Below, in pieces: positions 31,745 through 42,766 of a stretch of 64,000 nt of DNA. A program made the position numbers and the translations under genes. Numbering within the stretch: position 1 is the first letter of the stretch; each line of letters begins with the position of its first letter. The notes beneath the pieces were generated by a model, which did no database searches, was not told where the DNA came from, and was given only the letters and a program-made list of their open reading frames with translations. This stretch comes from Sweltsa coloradensis (Eukaryota > Arthropoda > Insecta > Plecoptera > Chloroperlidae). Where the stretch lies: NCBI GenBank assembly GCA_024449915.1, contig JAMZAV010002038.1, positions 186,001 through 250,000 of the forward strand, in the 5' to 3' direction.

Positions 31745-32310
31745 CGGTCTGGTGCAAAGCCACCAATTGAAATTGTTGTGGATTACTCGTTACAACTATT
31801 AAGTGCCATAACGAGAGCATTTGCAAAGACAGCTACTACAAAAGTATATGATGATAATTGCCTTGCTATTTTGCAAAACCCGAATGCAATATGTTGCTCA
31901 TCTAATAAAGGCTGTTACCCAAAGGAAGTGTTTGAGGAGCAGAGAGAAAAATTAAAGAATTGTCGTAGGTCAACTAGTCTTGTACTTGACTCAAAGGTTC
32001 GAAAAATATACTCTTGGGACTACTAGTCGTGAGACAAACAAGTTCAAGTCTCTTGTCAACTCGCAAAAATGTCCCGTGCGAGAAATATAAATCTCGACTT
32101 AAAAAATTGTTTGTGTCAGGGGACATAAACAAAATGATCGAGGAAAGCAACGTTGCTGTCAACTATGATTGTGATGTTGAAGATGAAGATGATGATGATG
32201 ATGATGACGTGTTACCATCTTTCCTTGACGATGAGGATCAGGATAAGACTGGCGCTAACGTCATGGTAGCAAGAATGTTAAATCCAAGAGCCAGCAGTTG
32301 GAAAAAAGGA
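31745..32310 (+). other. Two unrecognised open stretches, the second highly acidic
   Basis: The first (31750-32026) has VDYSLQLLSAITRAFAKTA and ends at a stop. The second (32014-32313) has a run of ten D/E residues encoded by (gat)n near 32180-32210. They could continue the P-element-like relic or belong to another transposon; no motif decides it. Confidence 0.3.
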
Positions 32311-32532
32311 TGATGGCGATCGAGATAACATTCTCCAATGTCCAAGTATCGTTGAACCCCTCCCCTGTGGAAACTAAGTTACGTCCTTACATTATGATCA
32401 GCACGTATGGTAAGCACCTTCAATAGCAGGCATCTAACAGCATCAAGCAGCTCTGCTGGGAGTTATTTCAATGACTTGAAGAACCGGCAAATGAAGGGTT
32501 TGTCAATAAGTCAATGACTTCATAACTAAACA

Positions 32533-32610
32533 CCTACGATTGATTGATTGATTCATTGAATATTGCTTAACGTCTCATATTTATGCACTTTGGCTAATCG
32601 AGACGATGAG
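32533..32610 (-). repeat. SINE-A end fragment fused to a related end
   Basis: gattgattgattcattgaat and gcttaacgtctc...cgagacga are present. After 100 bp a second, related hairpin 'aacgtcccatccgacaggacg' occurs at 32712-32733, giving the same stem logic with other bases. Confidence 0.75.
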
Positions 32611-32739
32611 TGGTGATAGATGAGGATGAAGTATGAACAGAAGGGAGGAGGGGAAACCCGGTACCGGCACGTAGCCTACTCCTTTCGAAAAGTACCATGG
32701 GATCAACGGCTTAACGTCCCATCCGACAGGACGGTGTAA

Positions 32740-33235
32740 CTTTGACAGTCATATAGGTTCCTCCACTAACCCGGACTGCCGAGCAGACGTCAAGGAGAAC
32801 GAAGCCGTTGTTGCTTCCAATGCAGAAGGTCCAGGGTTCGATTCCCGCTAAGGTCAGAAGTTTTTTAACTTCTGATTTGGACTTAAGTCCATCAGTTCTT
32901 GTCTTAGGAGTTTGTAAACGGTGACTTTGGAGCCGTCCTAGCAACGAAGCACATAATAAATTTCAGAGTTGTTCTGAATCGGCCTTGTTGATTCTGGCGT
33001 TGATTCGCGGGTGTTCGCACTGTCCATACCACTGATTGCAATATTTCCTATTAAAAATATCGATCTTTGGTTGGTTATCGCTCACTCGTCGATTGCGTCG
33101 GGGCCTGCAGGGTTGGCTTGGTCGCTTTGATTTAAAGTCCCCCACTGAAAATCAGTTATATAACTGAGTGGGCAGACTCTAAATACAATTTATTTATGTA
33201 TCTATTTATTTATTTATTTATTTATTTAAACCTCT
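32740..33235. repeat. SINE-B, tRNA-like head with (attt)n tail
   Basis: It contains GGTTCGATTCCC at about 32835-32846, an exact pol III B-box, preceded by a tRNA-like anticodon-arm stretch (cttccaatgcagaag). The body has 'ttctgaatcggccttgttgattctg'. It ends with a hairpin containing the perfect palindrome TCAGTTATATAACTGA (about 33157-33172) and an (attt)n tail at 33187-33228. An inverse copy lies at 52.92-53.29 kb. It is a pol III-derived SINE, not a functional tRNA: no acceptor stem pairs. Confidence 0.7.
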
Positions 33236-33600
33236 GGTTCAAAACCTTCGAAAACTTTATGAAAACGATTGCTGGACGAGTTATCCTGGGCTATTAGGTA
33301 GGCCTATACCGGGCTATCCTCACGTAGCAGTGCTCGGAGATGCGTTGGAGACTGAAGGCCGCATTTGCTGGTCATAGAAAACGACGCGATGGAAGACGAA
33401 TCCACCGCTGAAGAGGCGATACTTCTAGCCTTCGCTATGTACTTCGTATACTCCATAAAGTACGCACCGAAGCTAGCATCAACCATGAAGTTCATTCAAA
33501 GGTATTCTAAAGTTACAACTGAAACCCCACTATGTACTATTTTGAGCCATCAATCAATAGAGAGAGATAAAATCAGATCAGATGAAATGCAGGAAGCGTA
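33236..33600 (+). other. Small unrecognised ORF
   Basis: The frame 33365-33601 has EDESTAEEAILLAFAMYFVY. A resemblance to the N-terminus of Harbinger-type proteins is too weak to call. Confidence 0.2.
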
Positions 33601-35432
33601 ACGTCGTTCATTCCTATACCACGCAAATATAGGTACAACGTACTCTACCCACTATTTTTATTTAGTAGCACCTCATTATATAGCGTCATGGCCGTCCTAT
33701 GTTCCACATCCATAGGTCTGTTTAAAGTTTTGTTCCTCAAACGGGCGCGTGACGCATTATAACCTTACAGTTGACCGCCCTTAAACTTAATAAATCAAAC
33801 CACTTTTACAACAACCTAACTAAACAACTTTAACTTTTACAACAATGTGACGGATGAAACTTAATTGTGTTAATAAAAAGACATTTTCTGAATTCTATTG
33901 AAAAAATTTCAAAATTCGACATAAATTAAATTTTAAACTTTTCAGCTATTTTTTTAAAAAAGAACATAACCTTGAATAAGCTTTTATTACAAACCATGGT
34001 TGCTTGGTTTAAAATTTGAATATTTTTTTAAATAAAAATTATTCACAATTTGATTTAAGGGATGATTATATCAACCCACCTATGAAAATTTATAAGGGGA
34101 GTTTAAGTGTGTTCCATTGATCTATCCATTGATAGGCCTACCTAATTCGCTTCTGTTGAAAATTGATCGTAGGGTTATTTTGATTGACCCCGGATCACAG
34201 TTATGTTTTTTAATGTTTTTATTTTAATCTAAAATATTTATCACTAGGTTAATTCTTAGAAAATGGATCAAAGGTCGGTTGGGAAATGTTATCATGGTGT
34301 CAAACATTTTTTTACCCTAATTCATAATATAAGGATAATTTTGGGGCAAAGAGAGTGGTCACACGACAAACTTTTGTAAGTATTGAGATTTGTGAATAAA
34401 TGTCAAATGACGCATCCATAATATAATCTGATATCATATTTAAATATGGCAAAATGTTAATTTTTTCAATTATATTTCAAACTTTAATCTAGCCTACAAC
34501 ATATATTAATCGGGTGGCTGTACTTATTATTATATTTTTTAATATTATATTATAGTATTGTAATTTTTTCAGCCATAACAACCCTACATTTTTTCATCTC
34601 CTTTCTGCTAAACAGCCAACTTTTTTTAGGGCACCTCTGGGCATTATTTGAAAAATATACTAAAAATAATGAAGCAAAAAATTACGGTTCTACTACAAAT
34701 CTATCTACAATAGTTGAGTTTTTTTTTAATAAAGATGATTTTGATTGCGCATTTTTTTTTAGTTTTGCCTAATCCCATTAATTTGGGAAAAGGAAAAAAA
34801 AAAACGGAATGACAAGGAAAGTAGCTAATTTTAATTGACTATTGTTATTTTATTACTAATATTTTCATTGGTAATTGTTTCAGAATGATCCTTAACATCG
34901 ACGACCAGGGCTCGAAAGTGAAGCGTGTGAAGGGCGCACCTCCAACAATAAATCCACGCGTGTTATCTCTCACTACCAGTCTAGCCGCTTAGCACGGCGG
35001 ATTCCTACAACCGCTGCCTGTGAAGATGAGAATATACTGTCGAATAGGATCTGTTTTCGAAACTATGAAATAAGTTGTGACTGTAGCCGTTACTATAAGA
35101 ATTTGCGTTGCGTGTTTGTTTTTTTAACAGTTCGTTTCTACTGTCACAGAATTACTTATAATATATTTTGCGATTTTTATTATTGATATCTTGATTGTTA
35201 ATTGCGTATTGTATTATCGACTGTTGGGAAATATACTATGTGCTATGACACTCTTACAGCATTATTGCTAAGTTCCGGCTATGACTAATTATATGTAATT
35301 GTATTGTAACTATCTTCCTTATAATGCCTGTAAGTATTGATTGATTCAGTCTGTTGTATGTCACAATAATTTTCAAAATAAAGCTTATTCATGATCGACA
35401 ACAGGATTCGTCATCATTATTTGTTCATTACT
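33601..35432. other. Long AT-rich stretch without gene
   Basis: No frame above chance and no repeat homology to the rest of the window. A short GC-richer patch at 34900-35020 has no recognisable coding content. Confidence 0.6.
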
Positions 35433-35960
35433 AATTTTACCGCTGCAATGTGGTAGTGAATTTAATTGACTAATGGTGAAAATCCCACTACAATTCTGGT
35501 TAAATTACGATTGCAAAGTACTCCTAATATATCTGTCAGTGTTTAGGTGTATTTAGTCAAAATGTCGACTTAATTTTACCAGTGCAATGTATTGGTGATA
35601 TTAACTGGACTCATGGTGAAAATCATACTGCAGTACAGGTTATATTACGATTACCAAGTAGCTCTAATATAACCTTCAGTGTCTGAGTTTATTTAGTATG
35701 TAGTCGATTTAATTCTACCTCTGCAATGTAGTTGTGATTTTAACTAGATTGATAGTAGAAATCACACTACAACATAGGTTTTGTTACTGTTCCCTAGAAT
35801 CCTTAATAAAATGAGCCGTGTTCATATATATTTAAATGCAAAGTCCACTACACTTTACCTTTACATTGTAGTATTGATTTGACCTACACACATATCTTAA
35901 TAAAACAATACAGTGAAGGTTTTATTACGGGTTCATAGTTGACGTAAAAAAAACTTTTTG
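35433..35960. repeat. Degenerate tandem repeat, 139-bp period, ~3.7 units
   Basis: Units start at 35433, 35572, 35711 and about 35852 (aatt.tacc..tgcaatgta). Each holds an internal inverted repeat: in unit 3, gtagttgtgatt pairs with aatcacactac. Divergence between units is considerable. Confidence 0.8.
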
Positions 35961-36169
35961 TCTTGTACTTTTAAACCCCATGTTTATATTATTGAAAGTC
36001 TACAATGTTGTGCTAATTTTAACGTAACTGTTTATGAAAATGCTACTTCCGTATACATTATGGTTAAATTCACGAGCAAAATTTTTACAGTGTATCGTTC
36101 GTCATGAAATAAGAATAATAATATAGCGAGAAGAATTATATCTCTAGATTTTATACCGGGGACAAAATC

Positions 36170-38737
36170 AAATCAATAATCAAATCAGGAGACAGGATGG
36201 AGATTAAGAACTGGCGTCCCATCTCCCTCCTCACCGTGGACTACAAGATACTAGCCCGCGCCCTCGCCACGCGCCTGAGCGAGGTGGTGAGTTCGTTGGT
36301 GCACCCTGATCAGGGCTACTGTATCCCCGGGCGGACCATCTTCGATAGTCTTCACCTGCATCGAGACGTCCTGGAGTACGCCAATGCAGAGGGAGTGCCC
36401 CTGGCCGTCCTGTCTCTCGACCAGCAAGGAGCGTTCGACAGGGTTAACCACGACTATCTTTTCCACCTTCTTCGTGCCTTCGGGTTCGGAGAGTCTTTCC
36501 TGTCTACCCTGCGAACGCTCTACGCTGGTGCCACGTGCCATGTGCGGGTGGGGTGTAGCCTGACGGCACCCTTTGCTTTTGGTCGTGGCATACGACAGGG
36601 CTGTCCGCTGTCGGGGCTACTTTTCTCTCTGGCCGCCGAGCCGTTTCTCAGACTCTGCAGGTCGAGACTGGTTGGCTTCCGTCTGCCGGGCCAACCGGAG
36701 AGAAGGCTGGTCGTCTCCGGATATGCAGATGACTTCACTGCCTTCATCGCAGAAGACCGGGACTTCGACCGCCTCCAGGATGTGTACGGCGCGTACTCCG
36801 CACAGTCTGGGGCCCAGCTTAATGCCGTTAAGTCCACGGGCCTGTGGGCAGGCAGCTGGGTTGGCCGTCAGGACACGCCACTCGATTTCGCTTGGTCGAG
36901 CGAAGGCACCAAGATTCTTGGCGTCGTGATGGGGAACACCCCTGCCGTGGTGGCCGGGAGCCTAGAGGATTTGCTGCAGAAGTTCCTTGCAGCAATACTC
37001 AGGTGGCGTTTTAGGGCGTCTGCCATGTCGCTTCGTGGCCGCGTCCTAGTTGCAAACCAGTTCCTGGCCCCTAGGTTGTGGTACACTTTCCAAATCGTGC
37101 CTCCCCCTCCGGCTCTTGTCAACCGGATGCAGGGGGAACTAGCCAACTTTGTATGGGCGGGCAGGAGGCATTGGACTCGTCTACGAGACCTGTGTGCTCC
37201 TGTCAACCTGGGAGGACTCGGACTGGTTCACCTTGCGTCCAAGGTGACCATGTTCCGGATGCTGTTTGCCTACCGATTTCTGTCCAGCCTGGATGACCAT
37301 CATTGTCACGCCATGACCCGGCACTTTCTCGGAAAGTTCCGACATCTGGGTCTTGGATGGCAGGTACTGTTTCATCCGCAAATCGGTGGGCCTGCAGCCC
37401 GGGGGCACGTCCGAGTTCCTCCGCACGGTTCTGGTGGCTTGGTACTCCCTGCAACCAAAGCCGAGAAACTTCCCATCCACCGTCTGGGGTCTCCGTGACG
37501 TTCCACTCACTCTGACTTCCCTAATCCCTACAGCCACCACTCCCTTCATCCCTTCCTGGTCTTTACTGGGATGTAAGACGTTGGGTGACATGCTCGTCGG
37601 TGACGAGTGGTTGGAGGTGGACTCCTTGCAGGGTTTTGACGAACTGCCCCGTCGCACTCGCGAAGCCCTGAGAATCAACGGAAACAGGATCCGGGCTTTC
37701 TGCAGCCTCCGCTTCCGTGGGGTCAGGGAGATTCCGGGTCCTGAGCCCTGGCCACCGCCTCTTTTTTTACCGCCGCCCGCTCTCCGGCAAGTGGGTCCCT
37801 CTGCTTCCGCATTCCAACAGGCGGTCGATCCTGTTTGACATCATGGTCAAGGGGCTTGGCATAGACGGTTCCGCAGAGGGCCAATGGTCCAATGACCGGG
37901 TCAACTGGAAAGGCCTAGCCCGCTCACCGTCCTTGGGACTCGATTCCGAGGTGGTGTGGCGCTTCAACAAGAACCGTCTAGCTGACCCCATATTCCTTTA
38001 TCATGCAGGGTTGGCCGCCTCCCGCCTGTGCCCCTGGTGCCTGGTCGAGGGGTCAGCGTGGCACATGCTGGTGTCCTGTCGGCAGGCAACACCCATGTGG
38101 CGATTGGCTGACTCCCTCATCAGGGGCATTCTGGGACGCCCTAGACTGTCTCTGAGGGATTTGTATGTCGGTTTCTGGCCCGACAAATCATCCTCTGTCA
38201 CCCAAATCGATCTTGCCAATTTCGTTCTCGTTTTGGCCAAGAGCACGGTCTACAGGCTCCTGGTCTGCTATTTCAAGGATGGCAGAGTGCCTGCTCCCTA
38301 CGAAGTTGTCCTCAGGGCCCGTCTGAAGTCCCGACTCCTCAAGGAATATGCTTGGCACCTTGGGCGAGGGACGATAGACGGCTTTGAGGCAAAATGGTGC
38401 GATAGAGAGGCGCTCTGCTCCATCCTTGATGGGGAGCTCCTCTTTATTCAGGCACTGAACCAGTAAGGACCTTCTGTTTTCATTTAGTGACCGATAGGTT
38501 TGCACTCCCAACCCTAACATCTTGACGGAATTTTTGTTTATTTTCTCCTTGGTTTTTTATTATCTTGACGGAAAGGAAGAAGCCCATCAGGCTCTTCCTC
38601 TTTCATTCTTATTCTTTTGTTTCTCATTATATCTTCAAGTCAATTTGATGTTCCGTCACCTTTATGTTCTTTCGGTTATCGTTATTGAGAAACTTATCCT
38701 TTTGGAATACGTTATCTCTCCCCTATCGGCCCCTTTA

Positions 38738-38784
<47 letters not shown>

Positions 38785-38785
38785 A
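36170..38785 (+). mobile_element. L1/Tx1-like non-LTR retrotransposon, 5'-truncated ORF2
   Basis: The first frame (ATG at 36197) opens with the RT block KNWRPISLLTVDYKILARAL, then SLDQQGAFDRV (catalytic D), RGIRQGCPLS and SGYADDF (YADD, residues 176-179), then thumb. Frameshifts near 37355 and 37720 lead to the last frame, which stops at 38464. That frame carries a CCHC knuckle CPWCLVEGSAWHMLVSC (38029-38079), as in L1/Tx1 C-termini. The endonuclease is lost by truncation near 36170. The 3' UTR of ~260 bp ends in (aata)n at 38730-38785, which replaces poly(A). GC content is much higher than the flanks, suggesting a recent or compositionally distinct element. Confidence 0.9.
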
Positions 38786-39639
38786 CACACACAAGCCTAA
38801 AACATTAATTTTATAAATCGATTCTAATGTTTGGCAATATTTGTCATTCATTTCACGCGATGTTGTTCGCCCTCTCAAGAACAGACGGCACGGCAGCATC
38901 CCTACTTAGAAACGAATACGGAGATAATAATTAATAATTAATAAATAATTAATAATAATAAATAATTAATAATAATTAATTTTGACTGTAAGGCTAAGTA
39001 CTTCTGGTGAAAAGAGGCAATTATTAGGTTCGCGTTATTATCTTGTTGTTCATAAGGAAATGGTATCACGTGCTCTGCAAGCCGTTTTAATGATTGAATT
39101 ATTAGGCTTATTATCAAGTTAATATTACCATTTTTAAATTTATTACACATCGCTTACTGAGTACCAAGCTTAGAGGAAATACCAAGGATGCAACGTTGTT
39201 GTGGTTCTTTGTTTCTCTCCTGCACATCAAGTATGTGTATTCAAAGGAAGATACACGATTGGGGTTTGTATAAGACAAATACGTAGTCTAATTTTGTCTG
39301 AAAATTTTAATTCAAAAGCCAACTTTAATCGTATTTACTATATTGTGTTCGATTACTTCGGAAAATGTAACAATTTCCCTGATTTTAATATGTTTTGTGC
39401 ACAAGCGATAGTAAACAATGACAGGTGAATTATGCAAAGCCACCTTTTCAAGTTCTATTCAACTGAATTGCTTGGTGGTAGGGGTACTCGCATACCTGGG
39501 TGCAGACCAAGTGGGATTTGTTTCTTCAAAAGCGTGCGGTGGCGACAAAGAATATGCTATTGAATGAGCTTTCAAGAACACAAACGTTTTGGGTAGATGA
39601 TCTTCTATTGTACGCCGAATAGACGGCGCGGAGGACCCA
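38786..39639. other. AT-rich spacer
   Basis: Contains (aat)n-like low-complexity stretches around 38925-38985. The minus-strand open stretch 39459-39659 is unrecognised. Confidence 0.5.
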
Positions 39640-39927
39640 CAAGAAAATTCCTGTCTCAATCAACACAAATTTTTTATAATTACTAATTTATGAAATTATA
39701 TGTGAGATCAGCAACTCCTACATATTGCAAAATGTTTTTGATTGAAGCTCTAGGACCAAAATTACCATTACAACTTCCGACATCCTATTTGATCTGAAAT
39801 GCTAATTTTGGTCGTAGAGATTCGATTAAAAACATTTTGCAATGTGAAGGAGTTGCTGATCTCACATATAATTTCATAAATTAGTAATTATAAAAAAAAT
39901 GTGTTTGTTAAGACAGGAATTTACTTG
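39640..39927. mobile_element. 288-bp foldback (MITE-like) element
   Basis: Arms of about 125-130 nt are inverted copies (caagaaaattcctgtct ... agacaggaatttacttg) around a loop of about 30 nt at 39768-39797. Matches include atgtgagatcagcaactcc, and the inner part at gcaaaatgtttttgattgaa with 85-90 percent agreement. No coding capacity. The flanks show no clear target duplication. Confidence 0.85.
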
Positions 39928-40229
39928 TCAGTCAGCCCTCGATGATTCAGCGTATACAATAGACAAGGCCGTGAGCTGGACGAAGGGTTATTGAAAGAAA
40001 CAATAATTTTAATGAGCTTGTCAGACATCTTCTGTCAACCTCACCATTCATCCTTTCTGTCGCCAGGTATGTCTGGTCTGTGGAGGTAGGGTCGGTACAG
40101 AAGATATCAGCTGCTTCAGTGCTCGAAAACGCAACTAGGTTGCGCTGGAGTAAAATCGACGCGAGAGGCATCTATTGGCAAAAGTTGTTTATATTTTTGG
40201 AAAATGGACCGTTAATCAAAAATATTGGA
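39928..40229. other. Spacer with unrecognised minus-strand ORF
   Basis: The minus frame 39947-40171 is open but unassigned. Confidence 0.35.
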
Positions 40230-40525
40230 GACAATTAATTTCACATCTAAAGTGGTGCAATCAAAGGATTGTGACTTTTCACATGCAACTGATTTGCTCG
40301 ACAATTCTCACAATGAACTCTTGGAATACCGCACAAAGTTTGAAGAGACAATAAAAAATGCAGTGGTTTTAGCTTAACAATGGGGACCTCAGACTTTGTT
40401 TACAGAAACTAGAGCAAGAAAAAATTATACGCCACTTCGCTGAAATATGTTCTGACGATTGGGTCTCGAATGCGGAAAGATATTTGAAAATAAACGTATT
40501 TTTTGCATGCCTGGATGTTATAACA
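40230..40525 (+). pseudogene. hAT-type (ZMYM/DUF4371 group) transposase fragment
   Basis: Scattered frames read DFSHATDLLDNS, ETRARKNYTPL, then FAEICSDDWVSNAERYLKIN followed by VFFACLDVI. In intact members this is the segment 'RK.KR.FDE....D....AE.YFR..VF...LD..I.QL..RF' within the catalytic core. Several stops. It may be the counterpart of the N-terminal piece at 28.0 kb but is not contiguous with it. Confidence 0.5.
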
Positions 40526-40679
40526 TAACAAATAACGACCCGATAGGCAAGTATGAAGAAACTCATTATATTTTTCACTTTCTTTGTTCAAAAGTTCTGA
40601 TATCTTTAGGCCTAACTGACTAAGATTCACATGAGAACTGTACTCATTTGATGACAACACATGGTGCTAATGAGGTACC
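40526..40679. other. Short spacer
   Basis: No recognised content. Confidence 0.5.
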
Positions 40680-41290
40680 ACACAAACAAAGTTTTAGACA
40701 TTAAACAGAATGATGAATGAGACGGGAAACCAGCAAAGACTTGAAAAAACATCACACACAGCAGCAACAGTAGCTAACTCTATGTATGTGAGGCCCAATG
40801 AGACCAGAGCAAAGGCGCAGACAAAAAACGTTGCCTGGGACAAAACAACTGCGAGGCCGGATCTCTGCTGTTTGCGTGCAGGAAGTAGTCAAAAGGTGCG
40901 GGGCGGCGAGGTCATATACCCAAAGCTGCCGAAAGGTGCATTTACGTTTTTTTTTTGATTGGATTTTGCTTTAAGTCTCATATTTATGAAATTTGGCTAA
41001 TCGAGACGAAGGGGAGGGACGTAAGGGATGACGCGGGGGGACCAGGGGTGGACGGCCTGTGCGGTCAAAACCGCCACAAGCATATGGGAGGGCAGGGGTT
41101 CCCTCACGTCTTTGGTCGTCTCGTCTGTGTCATCATCCGTCCGTTTTTGCCCTTGTCGTCGCCGCGGGGAGGTATTTCAAAGGGAAGGGTTCCCCGACGG
41201 TTTTTCAAATAGTGTTGTCGACAGTGGCGCATGTGAGAAATATATCAAGATACGTAGTGAGGCTCATCATAACAACGGGGCAACCCAGAA
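40680..41290. repeat. DR2 dispersed repeat interrupted by SINE-A
   Basis: DR2 landmarks run up to 'aaggtgcatttacgttttt' at 40950, then resume at 41209 with 'tttttcaaatagtgttgtcgacagtggcgcatgtg'. Intact copies have the two parts joined (gcattgacgtttttcaaaaagtgtt at 14.92 kb). Confidence 0.85.
40957..41208 (-). repeat. SINE-A
   Basis: ggattttgctttaagtctc through ggttccccgac. It is inserted into DR2, with a short T-rich duplication (gttttt) at the edges. Confidence 0.85.
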
Positions 41291-41599
41291 TTCATATGTG
41301 CTGGGCCCAAAAAAACAAGGATTCCTTTTTTTTACGAAAACGTGTCAAAGGAATCGGTTTTTTCCAACTTAGATCTAATTTAAAAGTGACAATGATGGCA
41401 GATGGGAGATGGCAGTTAGGGACCCCGAATTACAAACATGACTCCAACGCCTCACGGCACGTCTATGAAATTTCAGAGTGGTAAAGAAGTGGATATGACT
41501 CTCGACAAGGCCATATGAGTGAGCAATCGACAGGTCAGCAAACTATTGGGGTCACAGTGCCAAGATCTAAAACGTAAAATATTGTTTTAGGCAACGAAT

Positions 41600-41830
41600 G
41601 CAAATAGTTGCTCAAACAACACACAGCTGTAATAGAAGCTATTCCATGTACTTTGGAGGCCCTGTAGAAGAGGAGTAAAGAGCGGACACAAAACACGTCT
41701 GCCTGCAACAAGAACAACAGGCAGACTGCGAGGCGAAGTTCAATGCTGCTTGCGTGCAGGTATTAGTCAAAGGTGCGGGCGGCGAGGTCATATCGATGCT
41801 GCACGTTAAGTGTATTGGAAGTTAAATCGT
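41600..41830. repeat. DR2 dispersed repeat fragment
   Basis: 'catgtactttggaggccc', 'caaaacacgtctgcctgcaac', 'ggtgcgggcggcgaggtcatatcga' and 'aagtgtattgg' lie in family order. Confidence 0.8.
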
Positions 41831-41954
41831 TCATATTAGATTTGCATTCATTTAGAAACCTTACTTTTACCTCAAAATTGGGGAAGGGTTGACGGTTAGG
41901 AATGCAAAGAGAACATAAATCCCAGCCTGAAGGGATGGGGGCGACAAAACTTTT

Positions 41955-42055
41955 CACCAGCTGATGACAACTGCAGCTAATTTAAAGTTGTTACCTTAAT
42001 CCACAACACGTTTCGTCCTTCTGGGACTCATCAGGCAGATGGTGGCCACTAAAAA
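41955..42055 (-). ncRNA. Hammerhead ribozyme core
   Basis: On the minus strand CTGATGA (42034-42028) is followed by a 4-bp stem GTCC/GGAC with loop CAGAA, then GAAAC (42014-42010). This is the invariant CUGANGA-stem II-GAAA core, complete. Downstream, a TTGTC (a possible NUH cleavage triplet) lies near 41970. After it CAG and TGGTG can pair with CTG and CACCA upstream of CTGATGA, forming an imperfect stem I. Stem III is uncertain: only A-U and C-G closing pairs fit at once. Hammerheads of this form occur in Penelope-like retroelements and retrozymes, but no such ORF is near. Confidence 0.7.
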
Positions 42056-42213
42056 TCAGCTAACTGCATGCAAACAAAACTCACAACACAAAACCAAACC
42101 TGTGGTAGAGCTATGCAAGAAGCAAATTGTGCGTGCATGTTGTCATCGTCAGCAAGGTCAAGGTTACTTCAAACACCATTCATACTGAGCCACACCGTCA
42201 GCACAACCAGTAA

Positions 42214-42360
42214 GGGCCGGTTTTTCAATCAGTTGTTAAAGAGTTCGTCAGCTAACAGACCGATTAGCTTTACGAATAGTTTTAATCAATGGTTGTGCAG
42301 TTTGCGTTTTTCAATGCGATTTTAGTCTCCGTTAGCTGACGAACTCTTTAGAAGGTTGTG
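42214..42360. mobile_element. End region of a Harbinger/ISL2EU-like element
   Basis: It starts gggccggtttttcaatcag, a string I associate with TIRs of this group, and contains a perfect 19-bp inverted pair: AAAGAGTTCGTCAGCTAAC at 42238-42256 and its complement at 42331-42349. No matching far end found. Confidence 0.45.
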
Positions 42361-42766
42361 ATTGGTTACAGCTGGCATTTCTGTCTTGACTCTAAATGAA
42401 AGCACGCGCACTCTACGTATGCATACACGTCGGTTTGTCGGCCAACCTCTGAACAATAAAATCGCTTGTTTGTGAACGATAATAAATAATATTTTATATA
42501 CATAATTGAACTCATAAAAGGTGCTTTTGAACATCTTTATCGATGACATTAACACAATATATTAATATTTAATAAATATCAAGACATCTACGTATGTAAT
42601 TCGTTCGTATGCATACGAAGATATAATAAACACGTCTCGTTTTGTTAAGTTGTTCACATGTCGCTTCATCTCAGCTGATCACCTGTTGATGTTGAGTTGA
42701 CATTCTTGTAAAGAAGCGTAAGGCCTAAGTTATTTTCTTACATTTTGTTTTGCAATTGTATTCTGT

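Noticed and set aside
32810..32870. tRNA gene suggested by GGTTCGATTCCC
   Set aside because: No acceptor stem or complete cloverleaf; it is the head of a SINE with a second copy elsewhere.
35433..35960. CRISPR-like array from regularly spaced repeats
   Set aside because: The repeat is head-to-tail with no unique spacers, and the genome is eukaryotic.
36251..37678. Long minus-strand open frames over the L1/Tx1-like element
   Set aside because: Shadows of the GC-rich RT frame on the plus strand.
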